A DNA stretch of 64,000 nt from Trypanosoma brucei gambiense DAL972. Taxonomy: Eukaryota > Euglenozoa > Kinetoplastea > Trypanosomatida > Trypanosomatidae. The DNA lies in contig NC_026738.1 in the NCBI RefSeq assembly GCF_000210295.1, positions 310,001 through 374,000 of the forward strand, given 5' to 3'. Position numbers and translations under genes: made by a program. The stretch's first letter is position 1. Each line of letters begins with the position of its first letter. The notes below the pieces were generated by a model. The model did no database searches, was not told the origin of the DNA, and saw only the letters and a list, made by a program, of their open reading frames with translations. Below, in pieces: positions 42,155-51,930 of the stretch.

Positions 42155-42738
42155 TAACAGTGCGGGGTTTCACCAGCATTCCCTGTTGAGTACGATGTCA
42201 CCAGAAGGGATTGCTATCTGATGTTGACGTTACAGCAACTGGGAGCTCTTCGCACCTACTTGCGACACCGTTATTTTTGATGTGGTAATTTTTTGTTATT
42301 ACTATCGTACCCTGTTGTTGTCACCCCGTTTCCGTTCTCTATAGTATCAGAGTATATTATTCTTCTTTACTTAACGTTTGAGTTTCTGTTTTTTTTTTTT
42401 TTGCTTAAAGGAAGCAACAGTGCTGTAACGGGGGCGTGTTTTACTATTGTTTACGCCCATTTTATGACAGACTTTTGGTTTTTTTTTTCTATACTCTGTG
42501 CGTTCGCTGAGCATGGGAAATATATTTCTCCTGCAAGCTGGCACTTTTGTTGGTGCTTAATCCACTTGACTGATTGCAACAAAACTGGTCCAAGTACTGT
42601 TGTTTTCTCTCAGTTTTCGTTGCTTTGCTGCCTTTTTTTTTTCCCTTTACGGCCTGCTTTTATTTTTATTTTTATTTTTTTGACTTCCATTGCTTTTGCA
42701 TGCTGAGTAAAAGGAACAGGGAGGGGTCGCGAGGAGCG
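41779..42738 (+). other. spacer between the microprotein candidate and the DEAH helicase
   Basis: It is mostly the 430-bp repeat, then T-rich DNA. Pyrimidine tracts at 42388-42406 and 42631-42698 precede the helicase start. A 30-codon frame at 41801-41893 with a hydrophobic, signal-like start also lies inside the repeat but is too weak to call. Confidence 0.5.
42631..42706 (+). promoter_or_regulatory. predicted trans-splice acceptor region for the DEAH helicase
   Basis: A long T-rich tract runs to about 42698. The first AG after it is at 42705-42706, within ATGCTGAG, and the next at 42718-42719. Both are downstream of the in-frame ATG 42700, so the mature mRNA should start translation at ATG 42739. 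Confidence 0.55.
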
Positions 42739-44904
42739 ATGGGGTGCGGAGAGAAAAATCCGTACACAGGCCGAGTGCTGAGTTCCCGTTATCATGCGCT
42801 TCGCGGCGTCCGTGAGAAGCTCCCAATTTTTGCCGCAAAACAAAAGATTCAACGCCTCATCAGTCGATATCAGACGCTGCTGCTGGTGGGTGAGACGGGG
42901 AGCGGGAAAACAACACAAGTACCGCAATTTGTGCTGGAGATGAACCCGGAGCATGCCATAGCGTGTACACAACCCCGGCGAGTTGCGGCAATCAGTGTGA
43001 GTGAACGTGTTGCAGAGGAGTTGGACGTAACACTTGGTGAAGAAGTTGGTTATTGCATTCGTTTTGATGACACGAGCAGTGACCGCACTCGTCTCAAGTA
43101 TCTCACGGATGGTATGCTCCTTCGCGAGGCCATGGGTGATCCCATGTTACAGCGCTACAGCGTGATCATCCTTGACGAGGCTCACGAGCGGACGGTGCAC
43201 ACTGACATACTTATCGGAGCGGTAAAAGATCTCTTGCACCGGCGTCCGGATTTGCGCGTTGTGGTGATGTCTGCCACGCTTGAGGAACGACGCTTTCAGT
43301 CATATTTTCCAGAGGCCCCTCTGGTCCACGTTTCCGGTCGAATGTATGATGTTGAGGTGTACAACTCACGGCTGCCGGAAGCAAACTACCTGGAGGCTTC
43401 CATACGAACCGCTATGCAGATTCATCTCTATGAAGGGCCGGGCGACATTCTTATATTTTTAACTGGTGAAGATGAGATTGAACAGGCCGTGGAGCGGTTG
43501 CGGTTGGGAATACCCATGGCGGAACACACTAACGCCGACTGTCATAAGGGGCCTGTAGCGGTACTTCCACTGTATTCCGCGTTGCCACCAAAGGAACAAC
43601 GTAAGGTGTTCCAAGCGGCGCCAGAGGGTACACGAAAGATAGTTGTCGCCACGAATGTTGCGGAAACATCGTTAACTATTGATGGTGTTGTATTTGTTAT
43701 CGATAGCGGGTTCTCCAAACAGAAGGTGTACAACCCGAAGTTGCGTGTTGAGTCGTTGTTGGTGACACCTATCAGTCAGGCAAGTGCTCGACAGCGGTGT
43801 GGTCGTGCGGGGCGGACGCGCCCCGGGAAGTGTTTTCGACTTTACACCGCAAAGGCGTTTGATACGCTCCTTCAGCAGCAGACATACCCCGAAATATTAC
43901 GCTGCAACTTAGGCTCAGTAATTCTTCACATGAAAATGATGGGGATTGAGGACTTGGTGAATTTCGACTTCGTGGAACCCCCAGCCCCGGAGACTCTCAT
44001 GCGGGCACTGGAACTGCTGAATTATCTTGGTGCCATTAACGACGACGGCGACATGACAAAATTCGGCCGGCGTGTTGCGGATTTCCCGCTAGAACCTGAA
44101 ATGGCCGCGATGCTTTTGCACAGCCCCGAGTATGGCTGCTCAGACGATATTGCACGCATTTGCGCTATGATGTCTGTTCAAAGTCCATTCGTTACACCGC
44201 GGAATGATCAGCGTGGATGCGCCATGCGTTGCAGAGATCAGTTCTACCACCCAACTGGTGACCACCTGGCGCTGTTGAACGTCTTCAACGCCTTCTACGA
44301 GGGAAGTAATCAAAGTGGGTCGTGGGCTTCTGAGAATTATCTAAATCCGCGTGTCATGAAGCAGTCGGTGAGCATTTACCGCCAGCTAATTGGTATAATG
44401 CGCAGGTTGAATTTGAGCATTTGCAGTACATACTCTGCAGCACAGTGGGGAGGCGCTGGGGATGGAGAATCGGACGAATACGCAAACGAGGTACGTCGAG
44501 CCGTGCTTCGTGGTTACTTCACGAAGGTGGCACTCTCACTTCCAACAAAGAACCAATTTCTCACGCTAAAGGATAACGTAAAGTGTCTCTTGTTCCCCTC
44601 CACCTTCCTTAACCGCCGCCCAAAGTTTGTTGTCTTCAACGAGCTTGTGCTTACAACAAACACATACATCCGGACTGTAACGTCGGTGTCAGATGAATGG
44701 CTACTGGAGGTGAGTCCATTATATTTTGACCCAAGTGAATTTGAAGGTGTGAGCAGACAAGTGTTTGAGGAGTTGCACCGCCGGAATAAACGCAATAACG
44801 CGGCCGAGAGGGACCAAAATAAAGACTGCCTTAACGGGCACAAGCGACGACGTGGAGGAGACGCCCCAGATAATGGTGATGATGATGATGATGATTCGTC
44901 TTAG
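42739..44904 (+). CDS. PRP43: DEAH-box RNA helicase, PRP43/DHX15-like
   Basis: This 721-residue ATP-dependent RNA helicase of the DEAH/RHA group has a complete motor. The P-loop GETGSGKT is at 51-58, followed by the motif Ia-type TQPRRVAA, the DEAH box at 146-149, motif III SAT at 178-180, NVAETSLTIDGV in motif V and QRCGRAGRTRPGKC (motif VI) from 352. The winged-helix/ratchet (HA2) and OB-fold domains follow (ALELLNYLGAI; FLTLKDNVKCLLFPSTFLNRRPKFVVFNEL). The short N-terminus, without long RS-rich or S1 extensions, fits PRP43/DHX15, which releases lariat introns and works in ribosome biogenesis with G-patch partners. In trypanosomes this would serve trans-splicing. Nearby DEAH families (DHX8, DHX16) are longer. 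The C-terminus is acidic (seven Asp in the last ten residues). ATG 42739 is preferred over 42700 on splicing grounds. Confidence 0.88.
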   Translation: MGCGEKNPYTGRVLSSRYHALRGVREKLPIFAAKQKIQRLISRYQTLLLVGETGSGKTTQVPQFVLEMNPEHAIACTQPRRVAAISVSERVAEELDVTLGEEVGYCIRFDDTSSDRTRLKYLTDGMLLREAMGDPMLQRYSVIILDEAHERTVHTDILIGAVKDLLHRRPDLRVVVMSATLEERRFQSYFPEAPLVHVSGRMYDVEVYNSRLPEANYLEASIRTAMQIHLYEGPGDILIFLTGEDEIEQAVERLRLGIPMAEHTNADCHKGPVAVLPLYSALPPKEQRKVFQAAPEGTRKIVVATNVAETSLTIDGVVFVIDSGFSKQKVYNPKLRVESLLVTPISQASARQRCGRAGRTRPGKCFRLYTAKAFDTLLQQQTYPEILRCNLGSVILHMKMMGIEDLVNFDFVEPPAPETLMRALELLNYLGAINDDGDMTKFGRRVADFPLEPEMAAMLLHSPEYGCSDDIARICAMMSVQSPFVTPRNDQRGCAMRCRDQFYHPTGDHLALLNVFNAFYEGSNQSGSWASENYLNPRVMKQSVSIYRQLIGIMRRLNLSICSTYSAAQWGGAGDGESDEYANEVRRAVLRGYFTKVALSLPTKNQFLTLKDNVKCLLFPSTFLNRRPKFVVFNELVLTTNTYIRTVTSVSDEWLLEVSPLYFDPSEFEGVSRQVFEELHRRNKRNNAAERDQNKDCLNGHKRRRGGDAPDNGDDDDDDSS

Positions 44905-45443
44905 GTGATGTCGTTGTTTGTCGGTAATGACAGCGCATCCCAACTCTGATGAGCGGTCATGCCTCTGTGTGTTGGCAGTAGCTGAGGTAATGGAGGTGCG
45001 TCTAAGAGCTATGAAACGAATAAATGTGTCGTAATAAGATTCCTGTTCTGAAACCTTAATGGGCTGCATGTATACATGAATCTATTTATGTGTGTGTGCC
45101 TGTCAAATCTTTGTTTTCAGAATCACGGAGGTGTGTTTGGGGCAACCCCTAACTTATTGCCGATTTACCTCTGTTAAGAGAGGTGAAGCAGTTACTGGAC
45201 ATTTCAGTGAATCAATTCATTTCCCATCAACTCGTTGTTAACTTGTCACCGATTTTTTTCTTGCCCACACTTCAAAAAAAAAAACATGCTCAGCTGGACG
45301 GCAACGTGTAAAATTAACAAACGAACGTCAACAATCGACAAGGAAAGAATAAGATCATCAAGGTTAACCAACTGAGCGGACCACACAAGCCAAGGACTCA
45401 AGTAACACACCTTCTTACATTGTTTTCAAAGGCACGTGAGGTC
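44905..45443 (+). other. intergenic region
   Basis: No gene supported. It contains an A tract near 45273-45284 and a short pyrimidine-rich stretch (45225-45265) before the next gene, whose leader would be A-rich. Confidence 0.6.
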
Positions 45444-46130
45444 ATGTTCTCTATGTCGCCATGCGTGCTTACAGCCCTCCTTGCAGCAGCCGTCCTTGTG
45501 GTTTTGCCGCTTTCTAGCTTCGCTTCCCCTGAGTTGACCGAAGCCGACTTCAAGCGCATGAAGATCAAGGAACTCCGCAACTTTCTGGAGGATCGCGGCC
45601 TCACGTGCCCAGGCTGCCAAGAAAAAGCTGATTTTGTGCGCGTCGCCTTCACTAACCGTGCTAAGAAGCCTCTCAGCGAGGAGGGAAAGCGCGAGATTCC
45701 CAAGGCTCCCCTTTGGGAGGTATGGAGGGACAATGCCAAGTTAGTGTGCGAGGAGGCGGCAAAAAAGCGAGGGCTCGATGTTACGGCCAAACCCCAGTCT
45801 GACATTTGCAGCGCGGTTGCACTTGTGGTGGAGAACTTCTTCATGCAACACGGCAAGCGCGTCGCCAACAAACTGCGCAAGAACCACGAGGCGCTTCTCA
45901 AGACTTCCTACAAGAACGTGTATTATGATGCTGGTCACGTACTCCTGAAGCGTCTAACGGAGTACTGCCTTGTGTCAGAGGAGAATCAGAACAAATGCAG
46001 CTCCATCGGTTCCCTTACTACTATGCTCGAGAGTGGTAAGATGGTAGATTTTGCGAAATGGATGACAAATGTGGGTATTGAGAACACGAACCCAATGTAC
46101 GAGGTGCTAGACGGCCGTGGCGATCTTTGA
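45444..46130 (+). CDS. secreted/ER protein with a MANF/ARMET-type SAP-like CXXC domain
   Basis: This 228-residue protein begins with a clear signal peptide (hydrophobic residues about 8-24, cleavage plausible after the Ala-Ser near 27). Residues 32-70 strongly resemble the C-terminal SAP-like domain of MANF/CDNF (ARMET): LTEADFKRMKIKELRNFLEDRGLTCPGC then EKADFVR, with CPGC at 55-58 where animals have CKGC. The remaining 150 residues are helical with four further cysteines and are unfamiliar. The chain ends GRGDL; animal MANF ends RTDL, and trypanosome ER residents often use xDDL/KDEL-like tails, so ER retention is likely. MANF binds the ER chaperone BiP and protects against unfolded-protein stress; the role here is inferred. 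The saposin-like N-terminal half of MANF is absent. The frame continues upstream only to a TTG. Confidence 0.75.
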   Translation: MFSMSPCVLTALLAAAVLVVLPLSSFASPELTEADFKRMKIKELRNFLEDRGLTCPGCQEKADFVRVAFTNRAKKPLSEEGKREIPKAPLWEVWRDNAKLVCEEAAKKRGLDVTAKPQSDICSAVALVVENFFMQHGKRVANKLRKNHEALLKTSYKNVYYDAGHVLLKRLTEYCLVSEENQNKCSSIGSLTTMLESGKMVDFAKWMTNVGIENTNPMYEVLDGRGDL

Positions 46131-47381
46131 GCGAGAGAATGGATGTGATGATGAATGTGTTCGCTTGTTTGAACCATATTCTGTCCTTGCTCGTGCCCGT
46201 GTGAGGTAAATGTGGGCGAAAGGAGGAGGAGGAGTGCATAGGAATAGTGGAAGAAAAGAAAAGCAGATTTGCCATTAAACACACATACCCCTTGGAGTGC
46301 GTTTAAGCATTACTTCCTTTCTATTCTCATTATTCCTTTTGACTCTTCTCCCTTTGCTCGTTTCCTTTCTCTTTATTGTCTATGACTGTGGGTGTGTTGC
46401 TTCATGTTAGTTAACTGGTTAATGGAGAAATGGGGGAAGAGAAAAAAATATAATGAAATTTGAAAGAAAAAGGTTAAGGCCAGTGTGGATCAGAAAAGGA
46501 GAGAGGGAATACAACTCGAACCAAGTGTTAGTGGAGGAGGGGAGTGGGAGGAAACTGAGAAGGGGAGGGGGAACAAACGGATCTTTTTTACTTTTTAAAT
46601 TCTCTTTTTCCGTCAAAGGGGAGGGAATCGAAGTGGGGGAGGGGATGTGAAACGTGTTGTACCACTAGCGTGAGCTATTGATGAAAAAGAGCTGCCCTTC
46701 CTTATCTTTTTTTCTCCTCCATGAATGACGGCACGCTTTGAGGTTCCGAACTCAGCGCAACTGGGGTGTGTGCATCAGACCCCAGTGGTTATTTTTCCAT
46801 TTGAAAGGAATTTTGTAATTGAGGTGGCGGTCACTTGTTTAACGTTTTATGTTGTCGCCCTCCTGTTTTTCCTCTCTTAAACGTCCCTTTACCTCTGGTG
46901 GTGTTACACCCTCTCAAATCCGGTTCCTTGCAACTCTTCCTTATCCCAAACTTGTTTCCTTTCTTTACGCTGCTGGAATGGTTGTGTGAATCCCTTCCAG
47001 TGGCATATGGAGGGGAAAAAGCTCGGTGTGGGAAGTGACAGCACAACGCGCACGCTGTTGCTTGTGTATTTCTTTTTGTATAGTACCTTTAACCGACTCT
47101 CTTTTTTTACTTTTTTTACTTTTACTTTCTTTCTCCCTTCCTTTCCCAGTTTCCAAGAGTAATACGAATTAAAGCTCTATATAGAAGATAGGAAATGTGA
47201 TATTTGCCACCCGCGACAACCTGCAGCAAAGCAGTGCATTAATCGGTGAGTTTACTACAGCGTATTGTCCTAACATATTTAGTACACGTGTGGAACAGTG
47301 CAATTAATTTGTTTTCCCAAATGCTTGCCTGCTCGTGTAAGGACATTTCTCCCTCGTTGGAGTAAAGCGCTGCAGCCGTGA

Positions 47382-47435
47382 TTGCATCAACTGCAACGTA
47401 TTATTCTTCAAGTGCATAACTTACTGTGGATGTGA
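47382..47435 (+). pseudogene. 3' fragment of the 46-codon ORF
   Basis: It carries the last 17 codons and stop of the candidate microprotein (LHQLQRIILQVHNLLWM), carried along by the 430-bp duplication. The codon just upstream (47379-47381) is TGA in the same frame, so no longer product is possible from this copy. Confidence 0.6.
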
Positions 47436-47811
47436 GAGCACTGGCGATGCTGTGGTCATGTTTAGAATCTTTTTCCTCCTCTTCCTCACTCTCTTTCAGT
47501 ACACTGCAGCCATACAGTCCGAAAGACTTGCAGAGAGCATCAGTAAATAATATATGTAATATGTTTAATGTTTGTATGTGTGTATGCTTGTGAAGGGAGA
47601 TGTGATATGATCGATGGGAATGTTTGGTTTACATAACAGCAGTCGTTGAACAGAGTTGTGTACGGAATTATTGAAAGGAAAGTAAGAAGAAACAATAGTG
47701 AGTGTCATCACCACCGCAAAGGTGCCAATTATTTCCTCCTCCCTCTCAGCACCTTTTTGTATTTTATAACTTGGGGTGGTGTATTACTCACCATTGGAGC
47801 AGTTACGTTTA
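47382..47811 (+). repeat. 430-bp direct repeat, copy 2
   Basis: Gap-free second copy of 41725-42154. Both junctions are abrupt, with no target-site duplication, poly-A tail or transposon feature seen. Together the copies flank the helicase and the MANF-like gene. Confidence 0.95.
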
Positions 47812-47821
47812 CCTGAACGTA

Positions 47822-47936
47822 ATTCGCTTTTCTCTTCCTCATTTTTGTGCTTCGTCCACCGATTTCCTTCTGATTTGGCTTTTCCCTTCGGTGTAGATGA
47901 TATATATAAATAAAACACAGTTCTCTTCTTTTGTAG
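47822..47936 (+). promoter_or_regulatory. predicted trans-splice acceptors for the small acidic protein gene
   Basis: A T/C-rich tract leads to GTGTAG (AG at 47895-47896), and a second tract TTCTCTTCTTTTGTAG ends at 47935-47936. Leaders of 148 or 108 nt would result. Confidence 0.5.
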
Positions 47937-48044
47937 ACGCTCTTTGTTGCAGTGCTGCTGTTTCTGAATTACGTTTACCGAGTTGAAACGTGGCAACTGT
48001 TAACCTTTGGTCGTGTGTCCATTTTCTTTGTAACGGAAAACAAA

Positions 48045-48497
48045 ATGTCGGCTGAGCCCCGTGTTGTGAGTAGCACAAATGTTTCACCCGACGAAGAGGA
48101 GGAGGAGGAACTTGGTCTGCCGTTGGTGCCGCTTCCTCATCAGCGTAGCCCCTTGGGGACATCATCAAAGTGTGTACAAGGCAATCATGGTGGTGATGTC
48201 GCTGCTGGTGGGAATGATGACGATGAGGATGACCTTATTAAATATGTTTCCAATAGTCCTTCAAAACCACTGACGTCGCGAGTAAATATGGTTTACTCCT
48301 CCGCTTCCCAGAAGCGGCCTCGCAGTGACAGCGAGTTGGAGCCAGGGGCAATGGCCGCTGACATGGCAACGGAACACGCAACACTACCAGATGACACTGA
48401 TCACCCTCAGGACATGGCGGAATATGAGCGATGGAAGGACCGTGATGCCGCTAGGGCGAAAGACGAACTTATGTCCCTTTTGTCAGGGGGTGCATAG
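48045..48497 (+). CDS. small acidic unknown protein
   Basis: This 150-residue protein starts at ATG 48045 after good splice acceptors; the open frame further upstream has only GTG starts and lies in the splice tract. The N-terminal half is acidic and disordered (DEEEEEELG; DDDEDDLIKY). A basic KRPRSDSE patch could be a nuclear signal or a phosphorylation site. The C-terminus is helical and charged (DMAEYERWKDRDAARAKDEL). The EYERWKDR pattern faintly recalls spliceosomal MFAP1-type proteins (EYEAWKxRE), but it is too short to call. No membrane segment or enzyme motif is seen. Confidence 0.7.
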   Translation: MSAEPRVVSSTNVSPDEEEEEELGLPLVPLPHQRSPLGTSSKCVQGNHGGDVAAGGNDDDEDDLIKYVSNSPSKPLTSRVNMVYSSASQKRPRSDSELEPGAMAADMATEHATLPDDTDHPQDMAEYERWKDRDAARAKDELMSLLSGGA

Positions 48498-48888
48498 ACG
48501 CGAACGAAAAAAAAGGGGGAAGTGGAGTGTTACGGAGGGAAGGCTCTTTGCCTTTGGTTAAGGTTTAGAACCTGAAGCCCTTCTACTGAGCTTGTTGATC
48601 CTTCTGTACTCGCGTACCCTTTATTGAGAGCTGCCGCAATTTCGTGTTGGTGCCTGTGCGTCTGCACACTGGCTCACTACCCCTTTTGAGGTTGTTCAGT
48701 TCATTAGTCTTTTTCACTTTTGTACCGTTTGCCTTGTGGTTTCCCTCTTCAGCTCGTCAACCCCTCTTCACACAACGTGAGATGCCCTGAAGCATCTTGA
48801 CAAGGATGTGATGGTTCTTTTTTTTCCCCTTCTGTTCGTTTCTTTGTAGGCGTGCGAAAGCGCAGGCGTGTACACTTCGTGTGGGGTC
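48498..48888 (+). other. intergenic region
   Basis: No gene supported. The T/C tract at about 48812-48846 ending TTTGTAG (AG at 48848-48849) is a good trans-splice acceptor, giving a leader of about 39 nt for the coiled-coil gene. Confidence 0.6.
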
Positions 48889-51477
48889 ATGCAGTGGCCG
48901 TCATGGGTGCTCAGTGAGGAAAACCGCGCTCTTCAGCGCAGGGCCCAACGCGCTGCCGCTGACTTGAGCGAGAAGATGGACGAAGCTGCAGCGCATCGTG
49001 AAGTTGTGGAGCTTATGCTGAGGAATATTGGACAGCTGCGGCGTGCCGTCGATTCTGCTGCGCTTGCTCTTACAGAGCAGAAAAAGTTGGAAGAAAGCGA
49101 TGAGGCGGAGCTGCAACAGGTGCGGCAGGATGGTTCATACTTCCGCACTGAGCTGCAAACACTGCACCGTCGTCAGGACCAACTTCAAGAGTTATTGTTG
49201 CGGTCCGAAGCGTCACTTAAGTCAAAAGCGTTGGCACTTGAGCGGCAACAGCAGGAGTTGGCTTCAGTTCTGCATGAGCAGGAAGAATTATTGCAACAAC
49301 GAGAAAATGAGGGGATCGATGGGGGGGAATTTCAAAAGCACCTAAGCGTTTTTGAAGCACAGAACCGTCAGCGCTTTGATCAACTGCAAGGAGCCTTGCA
49401 GAGGGAACAGACTACCTTCAATGCCGCTAAGGATCAACTAGACCGTGAGCGAGAGGAGTACAAGCGGGTCCAGCGTGAGCTTGCGGCCATGAGGGCAAGC
49501 ATTGAGCGAGAGAAACAAGAGAAACTGAAGTCCTCCCTTACTATCCAACAGGTGCACGAACTAATGAAATCAACAGAGGCGCGGACGCTTGAGAACACGG
49601 CGTTGTACGCCACTGGCAAGGAGTCGATGGAGTCGCAGCGAACTATGTTAATGAAGCTTCAATGTGAGGCTGAGGAGCTTGAGAGACAGCGCAAGTTGGT
49701 CGACAAACATCTGCAGGACCGTCTCCGTGAGCAGGACAGATTAACTGCGTTGTTGAGCAGTACCACAGCTGAAGTGGAGAATCAACAGAAGGAGATGGCA
49801 AGCATGCGGCGGCAGCTATCCGCACAAAGGGATGTTAATCGAGAGCTAGCTTTGTCACGCGATAACGCTATAATGTTGCGTGATGAGCGTTGGAATAGAC
49901 AGGCGCAACTCATTCACCACGCCCAAGAGCTAAAGGTCGTGCGTGATGAAATACAAAGGCAACAAAAGGAAGGTGCAAACGTTCCGGGGCCGCGCTATCT
50001 TTTACAGACCCTTGACGCTTTGAAAGCTAATGAGCGGCAGCTTGACGGCCAGATGGAGCGCCTCCGTGCGGCAAACGTTGCGTGTGTCTCGCAGCTGATG
50101 CAACACGCTAGGCAGGGCGAATCGCTAGATGGACAAGTGGCAGCGGTCCGGAAGTCTCTGGCAGCTGCGGATCGTGACCACGCCCAACAGTGTCAACTGC
50201 GTGAGCAATGCGAGCGTCAGGCGGAGGCACTAACATCGAAGGTGGAGGAACAACAGCAGCGTCTCCAGGCGTCCCGTTTGGAAGCAGCTGCTCGCAGTGG
50301 GGCGCAATACGCCATGCTTTTGGGCAACGCGCAGGACTTACGGGTGCGGCTGCAAGGAGAGCAACGTCGTGGCTATGAACTGCGGCGTCTCGTCGCACCC
50401 CTGCAATACACCTTGAATAGCCGCCGTCGTGCATTGTTGGAGGATGAAGAGAAGTTGGCGCATCTGGTTGGTGAGGCAGGACTGCGTGGAGCAGAGCTAC
50501 AACGACTGGAGTCGGAGAAGGCGCAGTCGCAGCAGGAAAAACAGACAGCGTTACTGCTTGTGGAAGAGGCGAACTTACAGCTACAGACCCTCAATCGCTT
50601 GGCAGAATCTCGCATGGTAGCAAGTTGCGAGGCTGCCGGCATGCAGGAAATAATGCGTGGTCAAGCTTTGGCAGCCGAGGAGGCACATCAGGACGATGCA
50701 AAGAATGCGTTGCTGCTTCTGCACCTGGAGCAACGGGCTGTTTCAGATAAGCATGCGGAGCTGCGTCGTCGACAGCAGCAACTTCAAGCACTGAAAGATC
50801 GTTACCAAGACATTATGCGGTCGATGGCACGAAACGCCGCGCTAGCAGCAAATGTAAACGTCCGTGCGGGGCAGAATTCCGATCCTTCGTCGGTTACATC
50901 GTCGTCACCATGGGAATATATGGTTGAGAAGGACGAATCTTTGTTGGCGGACACTAGCGTTGATCCAGAGGTCCTGCACGCGAAGTTCATTCTCCACGCG
51001 TCAACGACACGTGAGAAACTGTGGGAGAAGGGAAATCAACTTGATGCTCGTGTAATGTTTCTTGAGCATGAGGTATCTGCCTTGAGGAAGATGCTTCACG
51101 CTATGCGCTCCACCGGGTCCCATCGAGAACGAACTATAGAGGCAACGTCATCCAATTTGCCGAAGCGTTCAGAGCGGCAGAATCCAAATGACACGCAGCT
51201 TCTTACCTCCCTGCGCGAAGGTTTGACAAGGGGTCAACAAGCGGTGGAGGTTGAACTGCAAGGTATTAAGGAGTCACTGCAGCTTTTACAGAAGCGGATG
51301 CAAGAGGTGGGTGAAAAACATAGAAGTGAGATGAGACGACTAAGTGAACTGCGGAGTCTGAAAGTAGGCAAAGAGGCACAGCTGCGGCGACTGAGGGATA
51401 AACTGCAACGGCAGCAAACCCAAAAAGTGCAGCAACGTCTTAAACCTCTCGCTGCTTTGTGTGGGCGTTCAGTGTAG
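48889..51477 (+). CDS. long coiled-coil protein, probably cytoskeletal
   Basis: This 862-residue protein is almost entirely heptad-rich helix, with Leu, Gln, Glu and Arg dominating and few Pro or Gly outside one linker at about 665-690 (residues around NSDPSSVTSSSPWEY). After it come an EVSALRKMLHAMRST segment and a last coiled coil rich in basic residues. The N-terminus (MQWPSWVLSEENRALQRRAQ) has two Trp and no signal peptide. The size and pattern resemble axonemal ruler or basal-body coiled-coil proteins such as the CCDC39/CCDC40 group, but I cannot show homology by eye. A flagellar or cytoskeletal role is therefore an inference. The start at 48889 is the first ATG after the acceptor at 48848-48849; the upstream frame starts with GTG. 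Confidence 0.85.
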   Translation: MQWPSWVLSEENRALQRRAQRAAADLSEKMDEAAAHREVVELMLRNIGQLRRAVDSAALALTEQKKLEESDEAELQQVRQDGSYFRTELQTLHRRQDQLQELLLRSEASLKSKALALERQQQELASVLHEQEELLQQRENEGIDGGEFQKHLSVFEAQNRQRFDQLQGALQREQTTFNAAKDQLDREREEYKRVQRELAAMRASIEREKQEKLKSSLTIQQVHELMKSTEARTLENTALYATGKESMESQRTMLMKLQCEAEELERQRKLVDKHLQDRLREQDRLTALLSSTTAEVENQQKEMASMRRQLSAQRDVNRELALSRDNAIMLRDERWNRQAQLIHHAQELKVVRDEIQRQQKEGANVPGPRYLLQTLDALKANERQLDGQMERLRAANVACVSQLMQHARQGESLDGQVAAVRKSLAAADRDHAQQCQLREQCERQAEALTSKVEEQQQRLQASRLEAAARSGAQYAMLLGNAQDLRVRLQGEQRRGYELRRLVAPLQYTLNSRRRALLEDEEKLAHLVGEAGLRGAELQRLESEKAQSQQEKQTALLLVEEANLQLQTLNRLAESRMVASCEAAGMQEIMRGQALAAEEAHQDDAKNALLLLHLEQRAVSDKHAELRRRQQQLQALKDRYQDIMRSMARNAALAANVNVRAGQNSDPSSVTSSSPWEYMVEKDESLLADTSVDPEVLHAKFILHASTTREKLWEKGNQLDARVMFLEHEVSALRKMLHAMRSTGSHRERTIEATSSNLPKRSERQNPNDTQLLTSLREGLTRGQQAVEVELQGIKESLQLLQKRMQEVGEKHRSEMRRLSELRSLKVGKEAQLRRLRDKLQRQQTQKVQQRLKPLAALCGRSV

Positions 51478-51930
51478 CGGGGTGCCAGACGCTTAGGACT
51501 CCCGAGCTGTTTGGTTTGATTGATTTTTTTTTTTTAACGTTCATTCAGTTCAGTTGTGTTTTATTTGGATTTGAGCAAGCGCCGTGCGTTCTTATGAATT
51601 GCGCCCTTGGGTTAATAGCTCCCGTCAGCTTCGCCAGGCAGCATTTTGCCTTACCGATAACCAATTTCATGCACGGACGTTCTCTTATTTCCCCCCATTG
51701 TCTTGATTTCATTTGTTTTAACAGCAATAGACACACATAACACTACCGTCTAGAAGTATCAACAGCAGGAGCATTGCACTTTGAAGCGCTGACATATCAG
51801 AGAAGAGAAAAATCCACCTACTTTTCCAGCGATCTAACCCCATTAAAAACAACAACGAAAGTCACCACTGCGTCGAACCGCGCTACTCCACTCGAACGCA
51901 GACACTCACACATTAACACAAAACAGCGAA
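51478..51930 (+). other. intergenic region
   Basis: T-rich to about 51560 and again near 51685-51722 (TTTCATTTGTTTTAACAG, AG at 51721-51722), then an A-rich leader to ATG 51931. Confidence 0.6.

Larger units (their letters stand above)
46131..48044 (+). other. intergenic region containing the second 430-bp repeat
   Basis: No intact gene supported. Purine-rich DNA at 46430-46650 is followed by T-rich DNA (46820-47150), then unique sequence and the repeat at 47382-47811. After it a long pyrimidine tract (about 47825-47890) and AGs at 47895-47896 and 47935-47936 can splice the next mRNA. Confidence 0.6.

Noticed and set aside
42574..42738. Upstream extension of the helicase with a Phe/Tyr-rich apparent membrane segment
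   Set aside because: It is the splice pyrimidine tract read as protein, starts at TTG, and is removed by the acceptor position.
41725..47811. 430-bp repeats as retroposon (RIME/ingi/SIDER-like) copies
   Set aside because: No poly-A tail, target-site duplication or recognised retroposon sequence was seen; the segment is host 3'-flank DNA.
47952..48044. N-terminal extension of the small acidic protein
   Set aside because: Starts at GTG in the T/C-rich leader, just after the splice acceptors.
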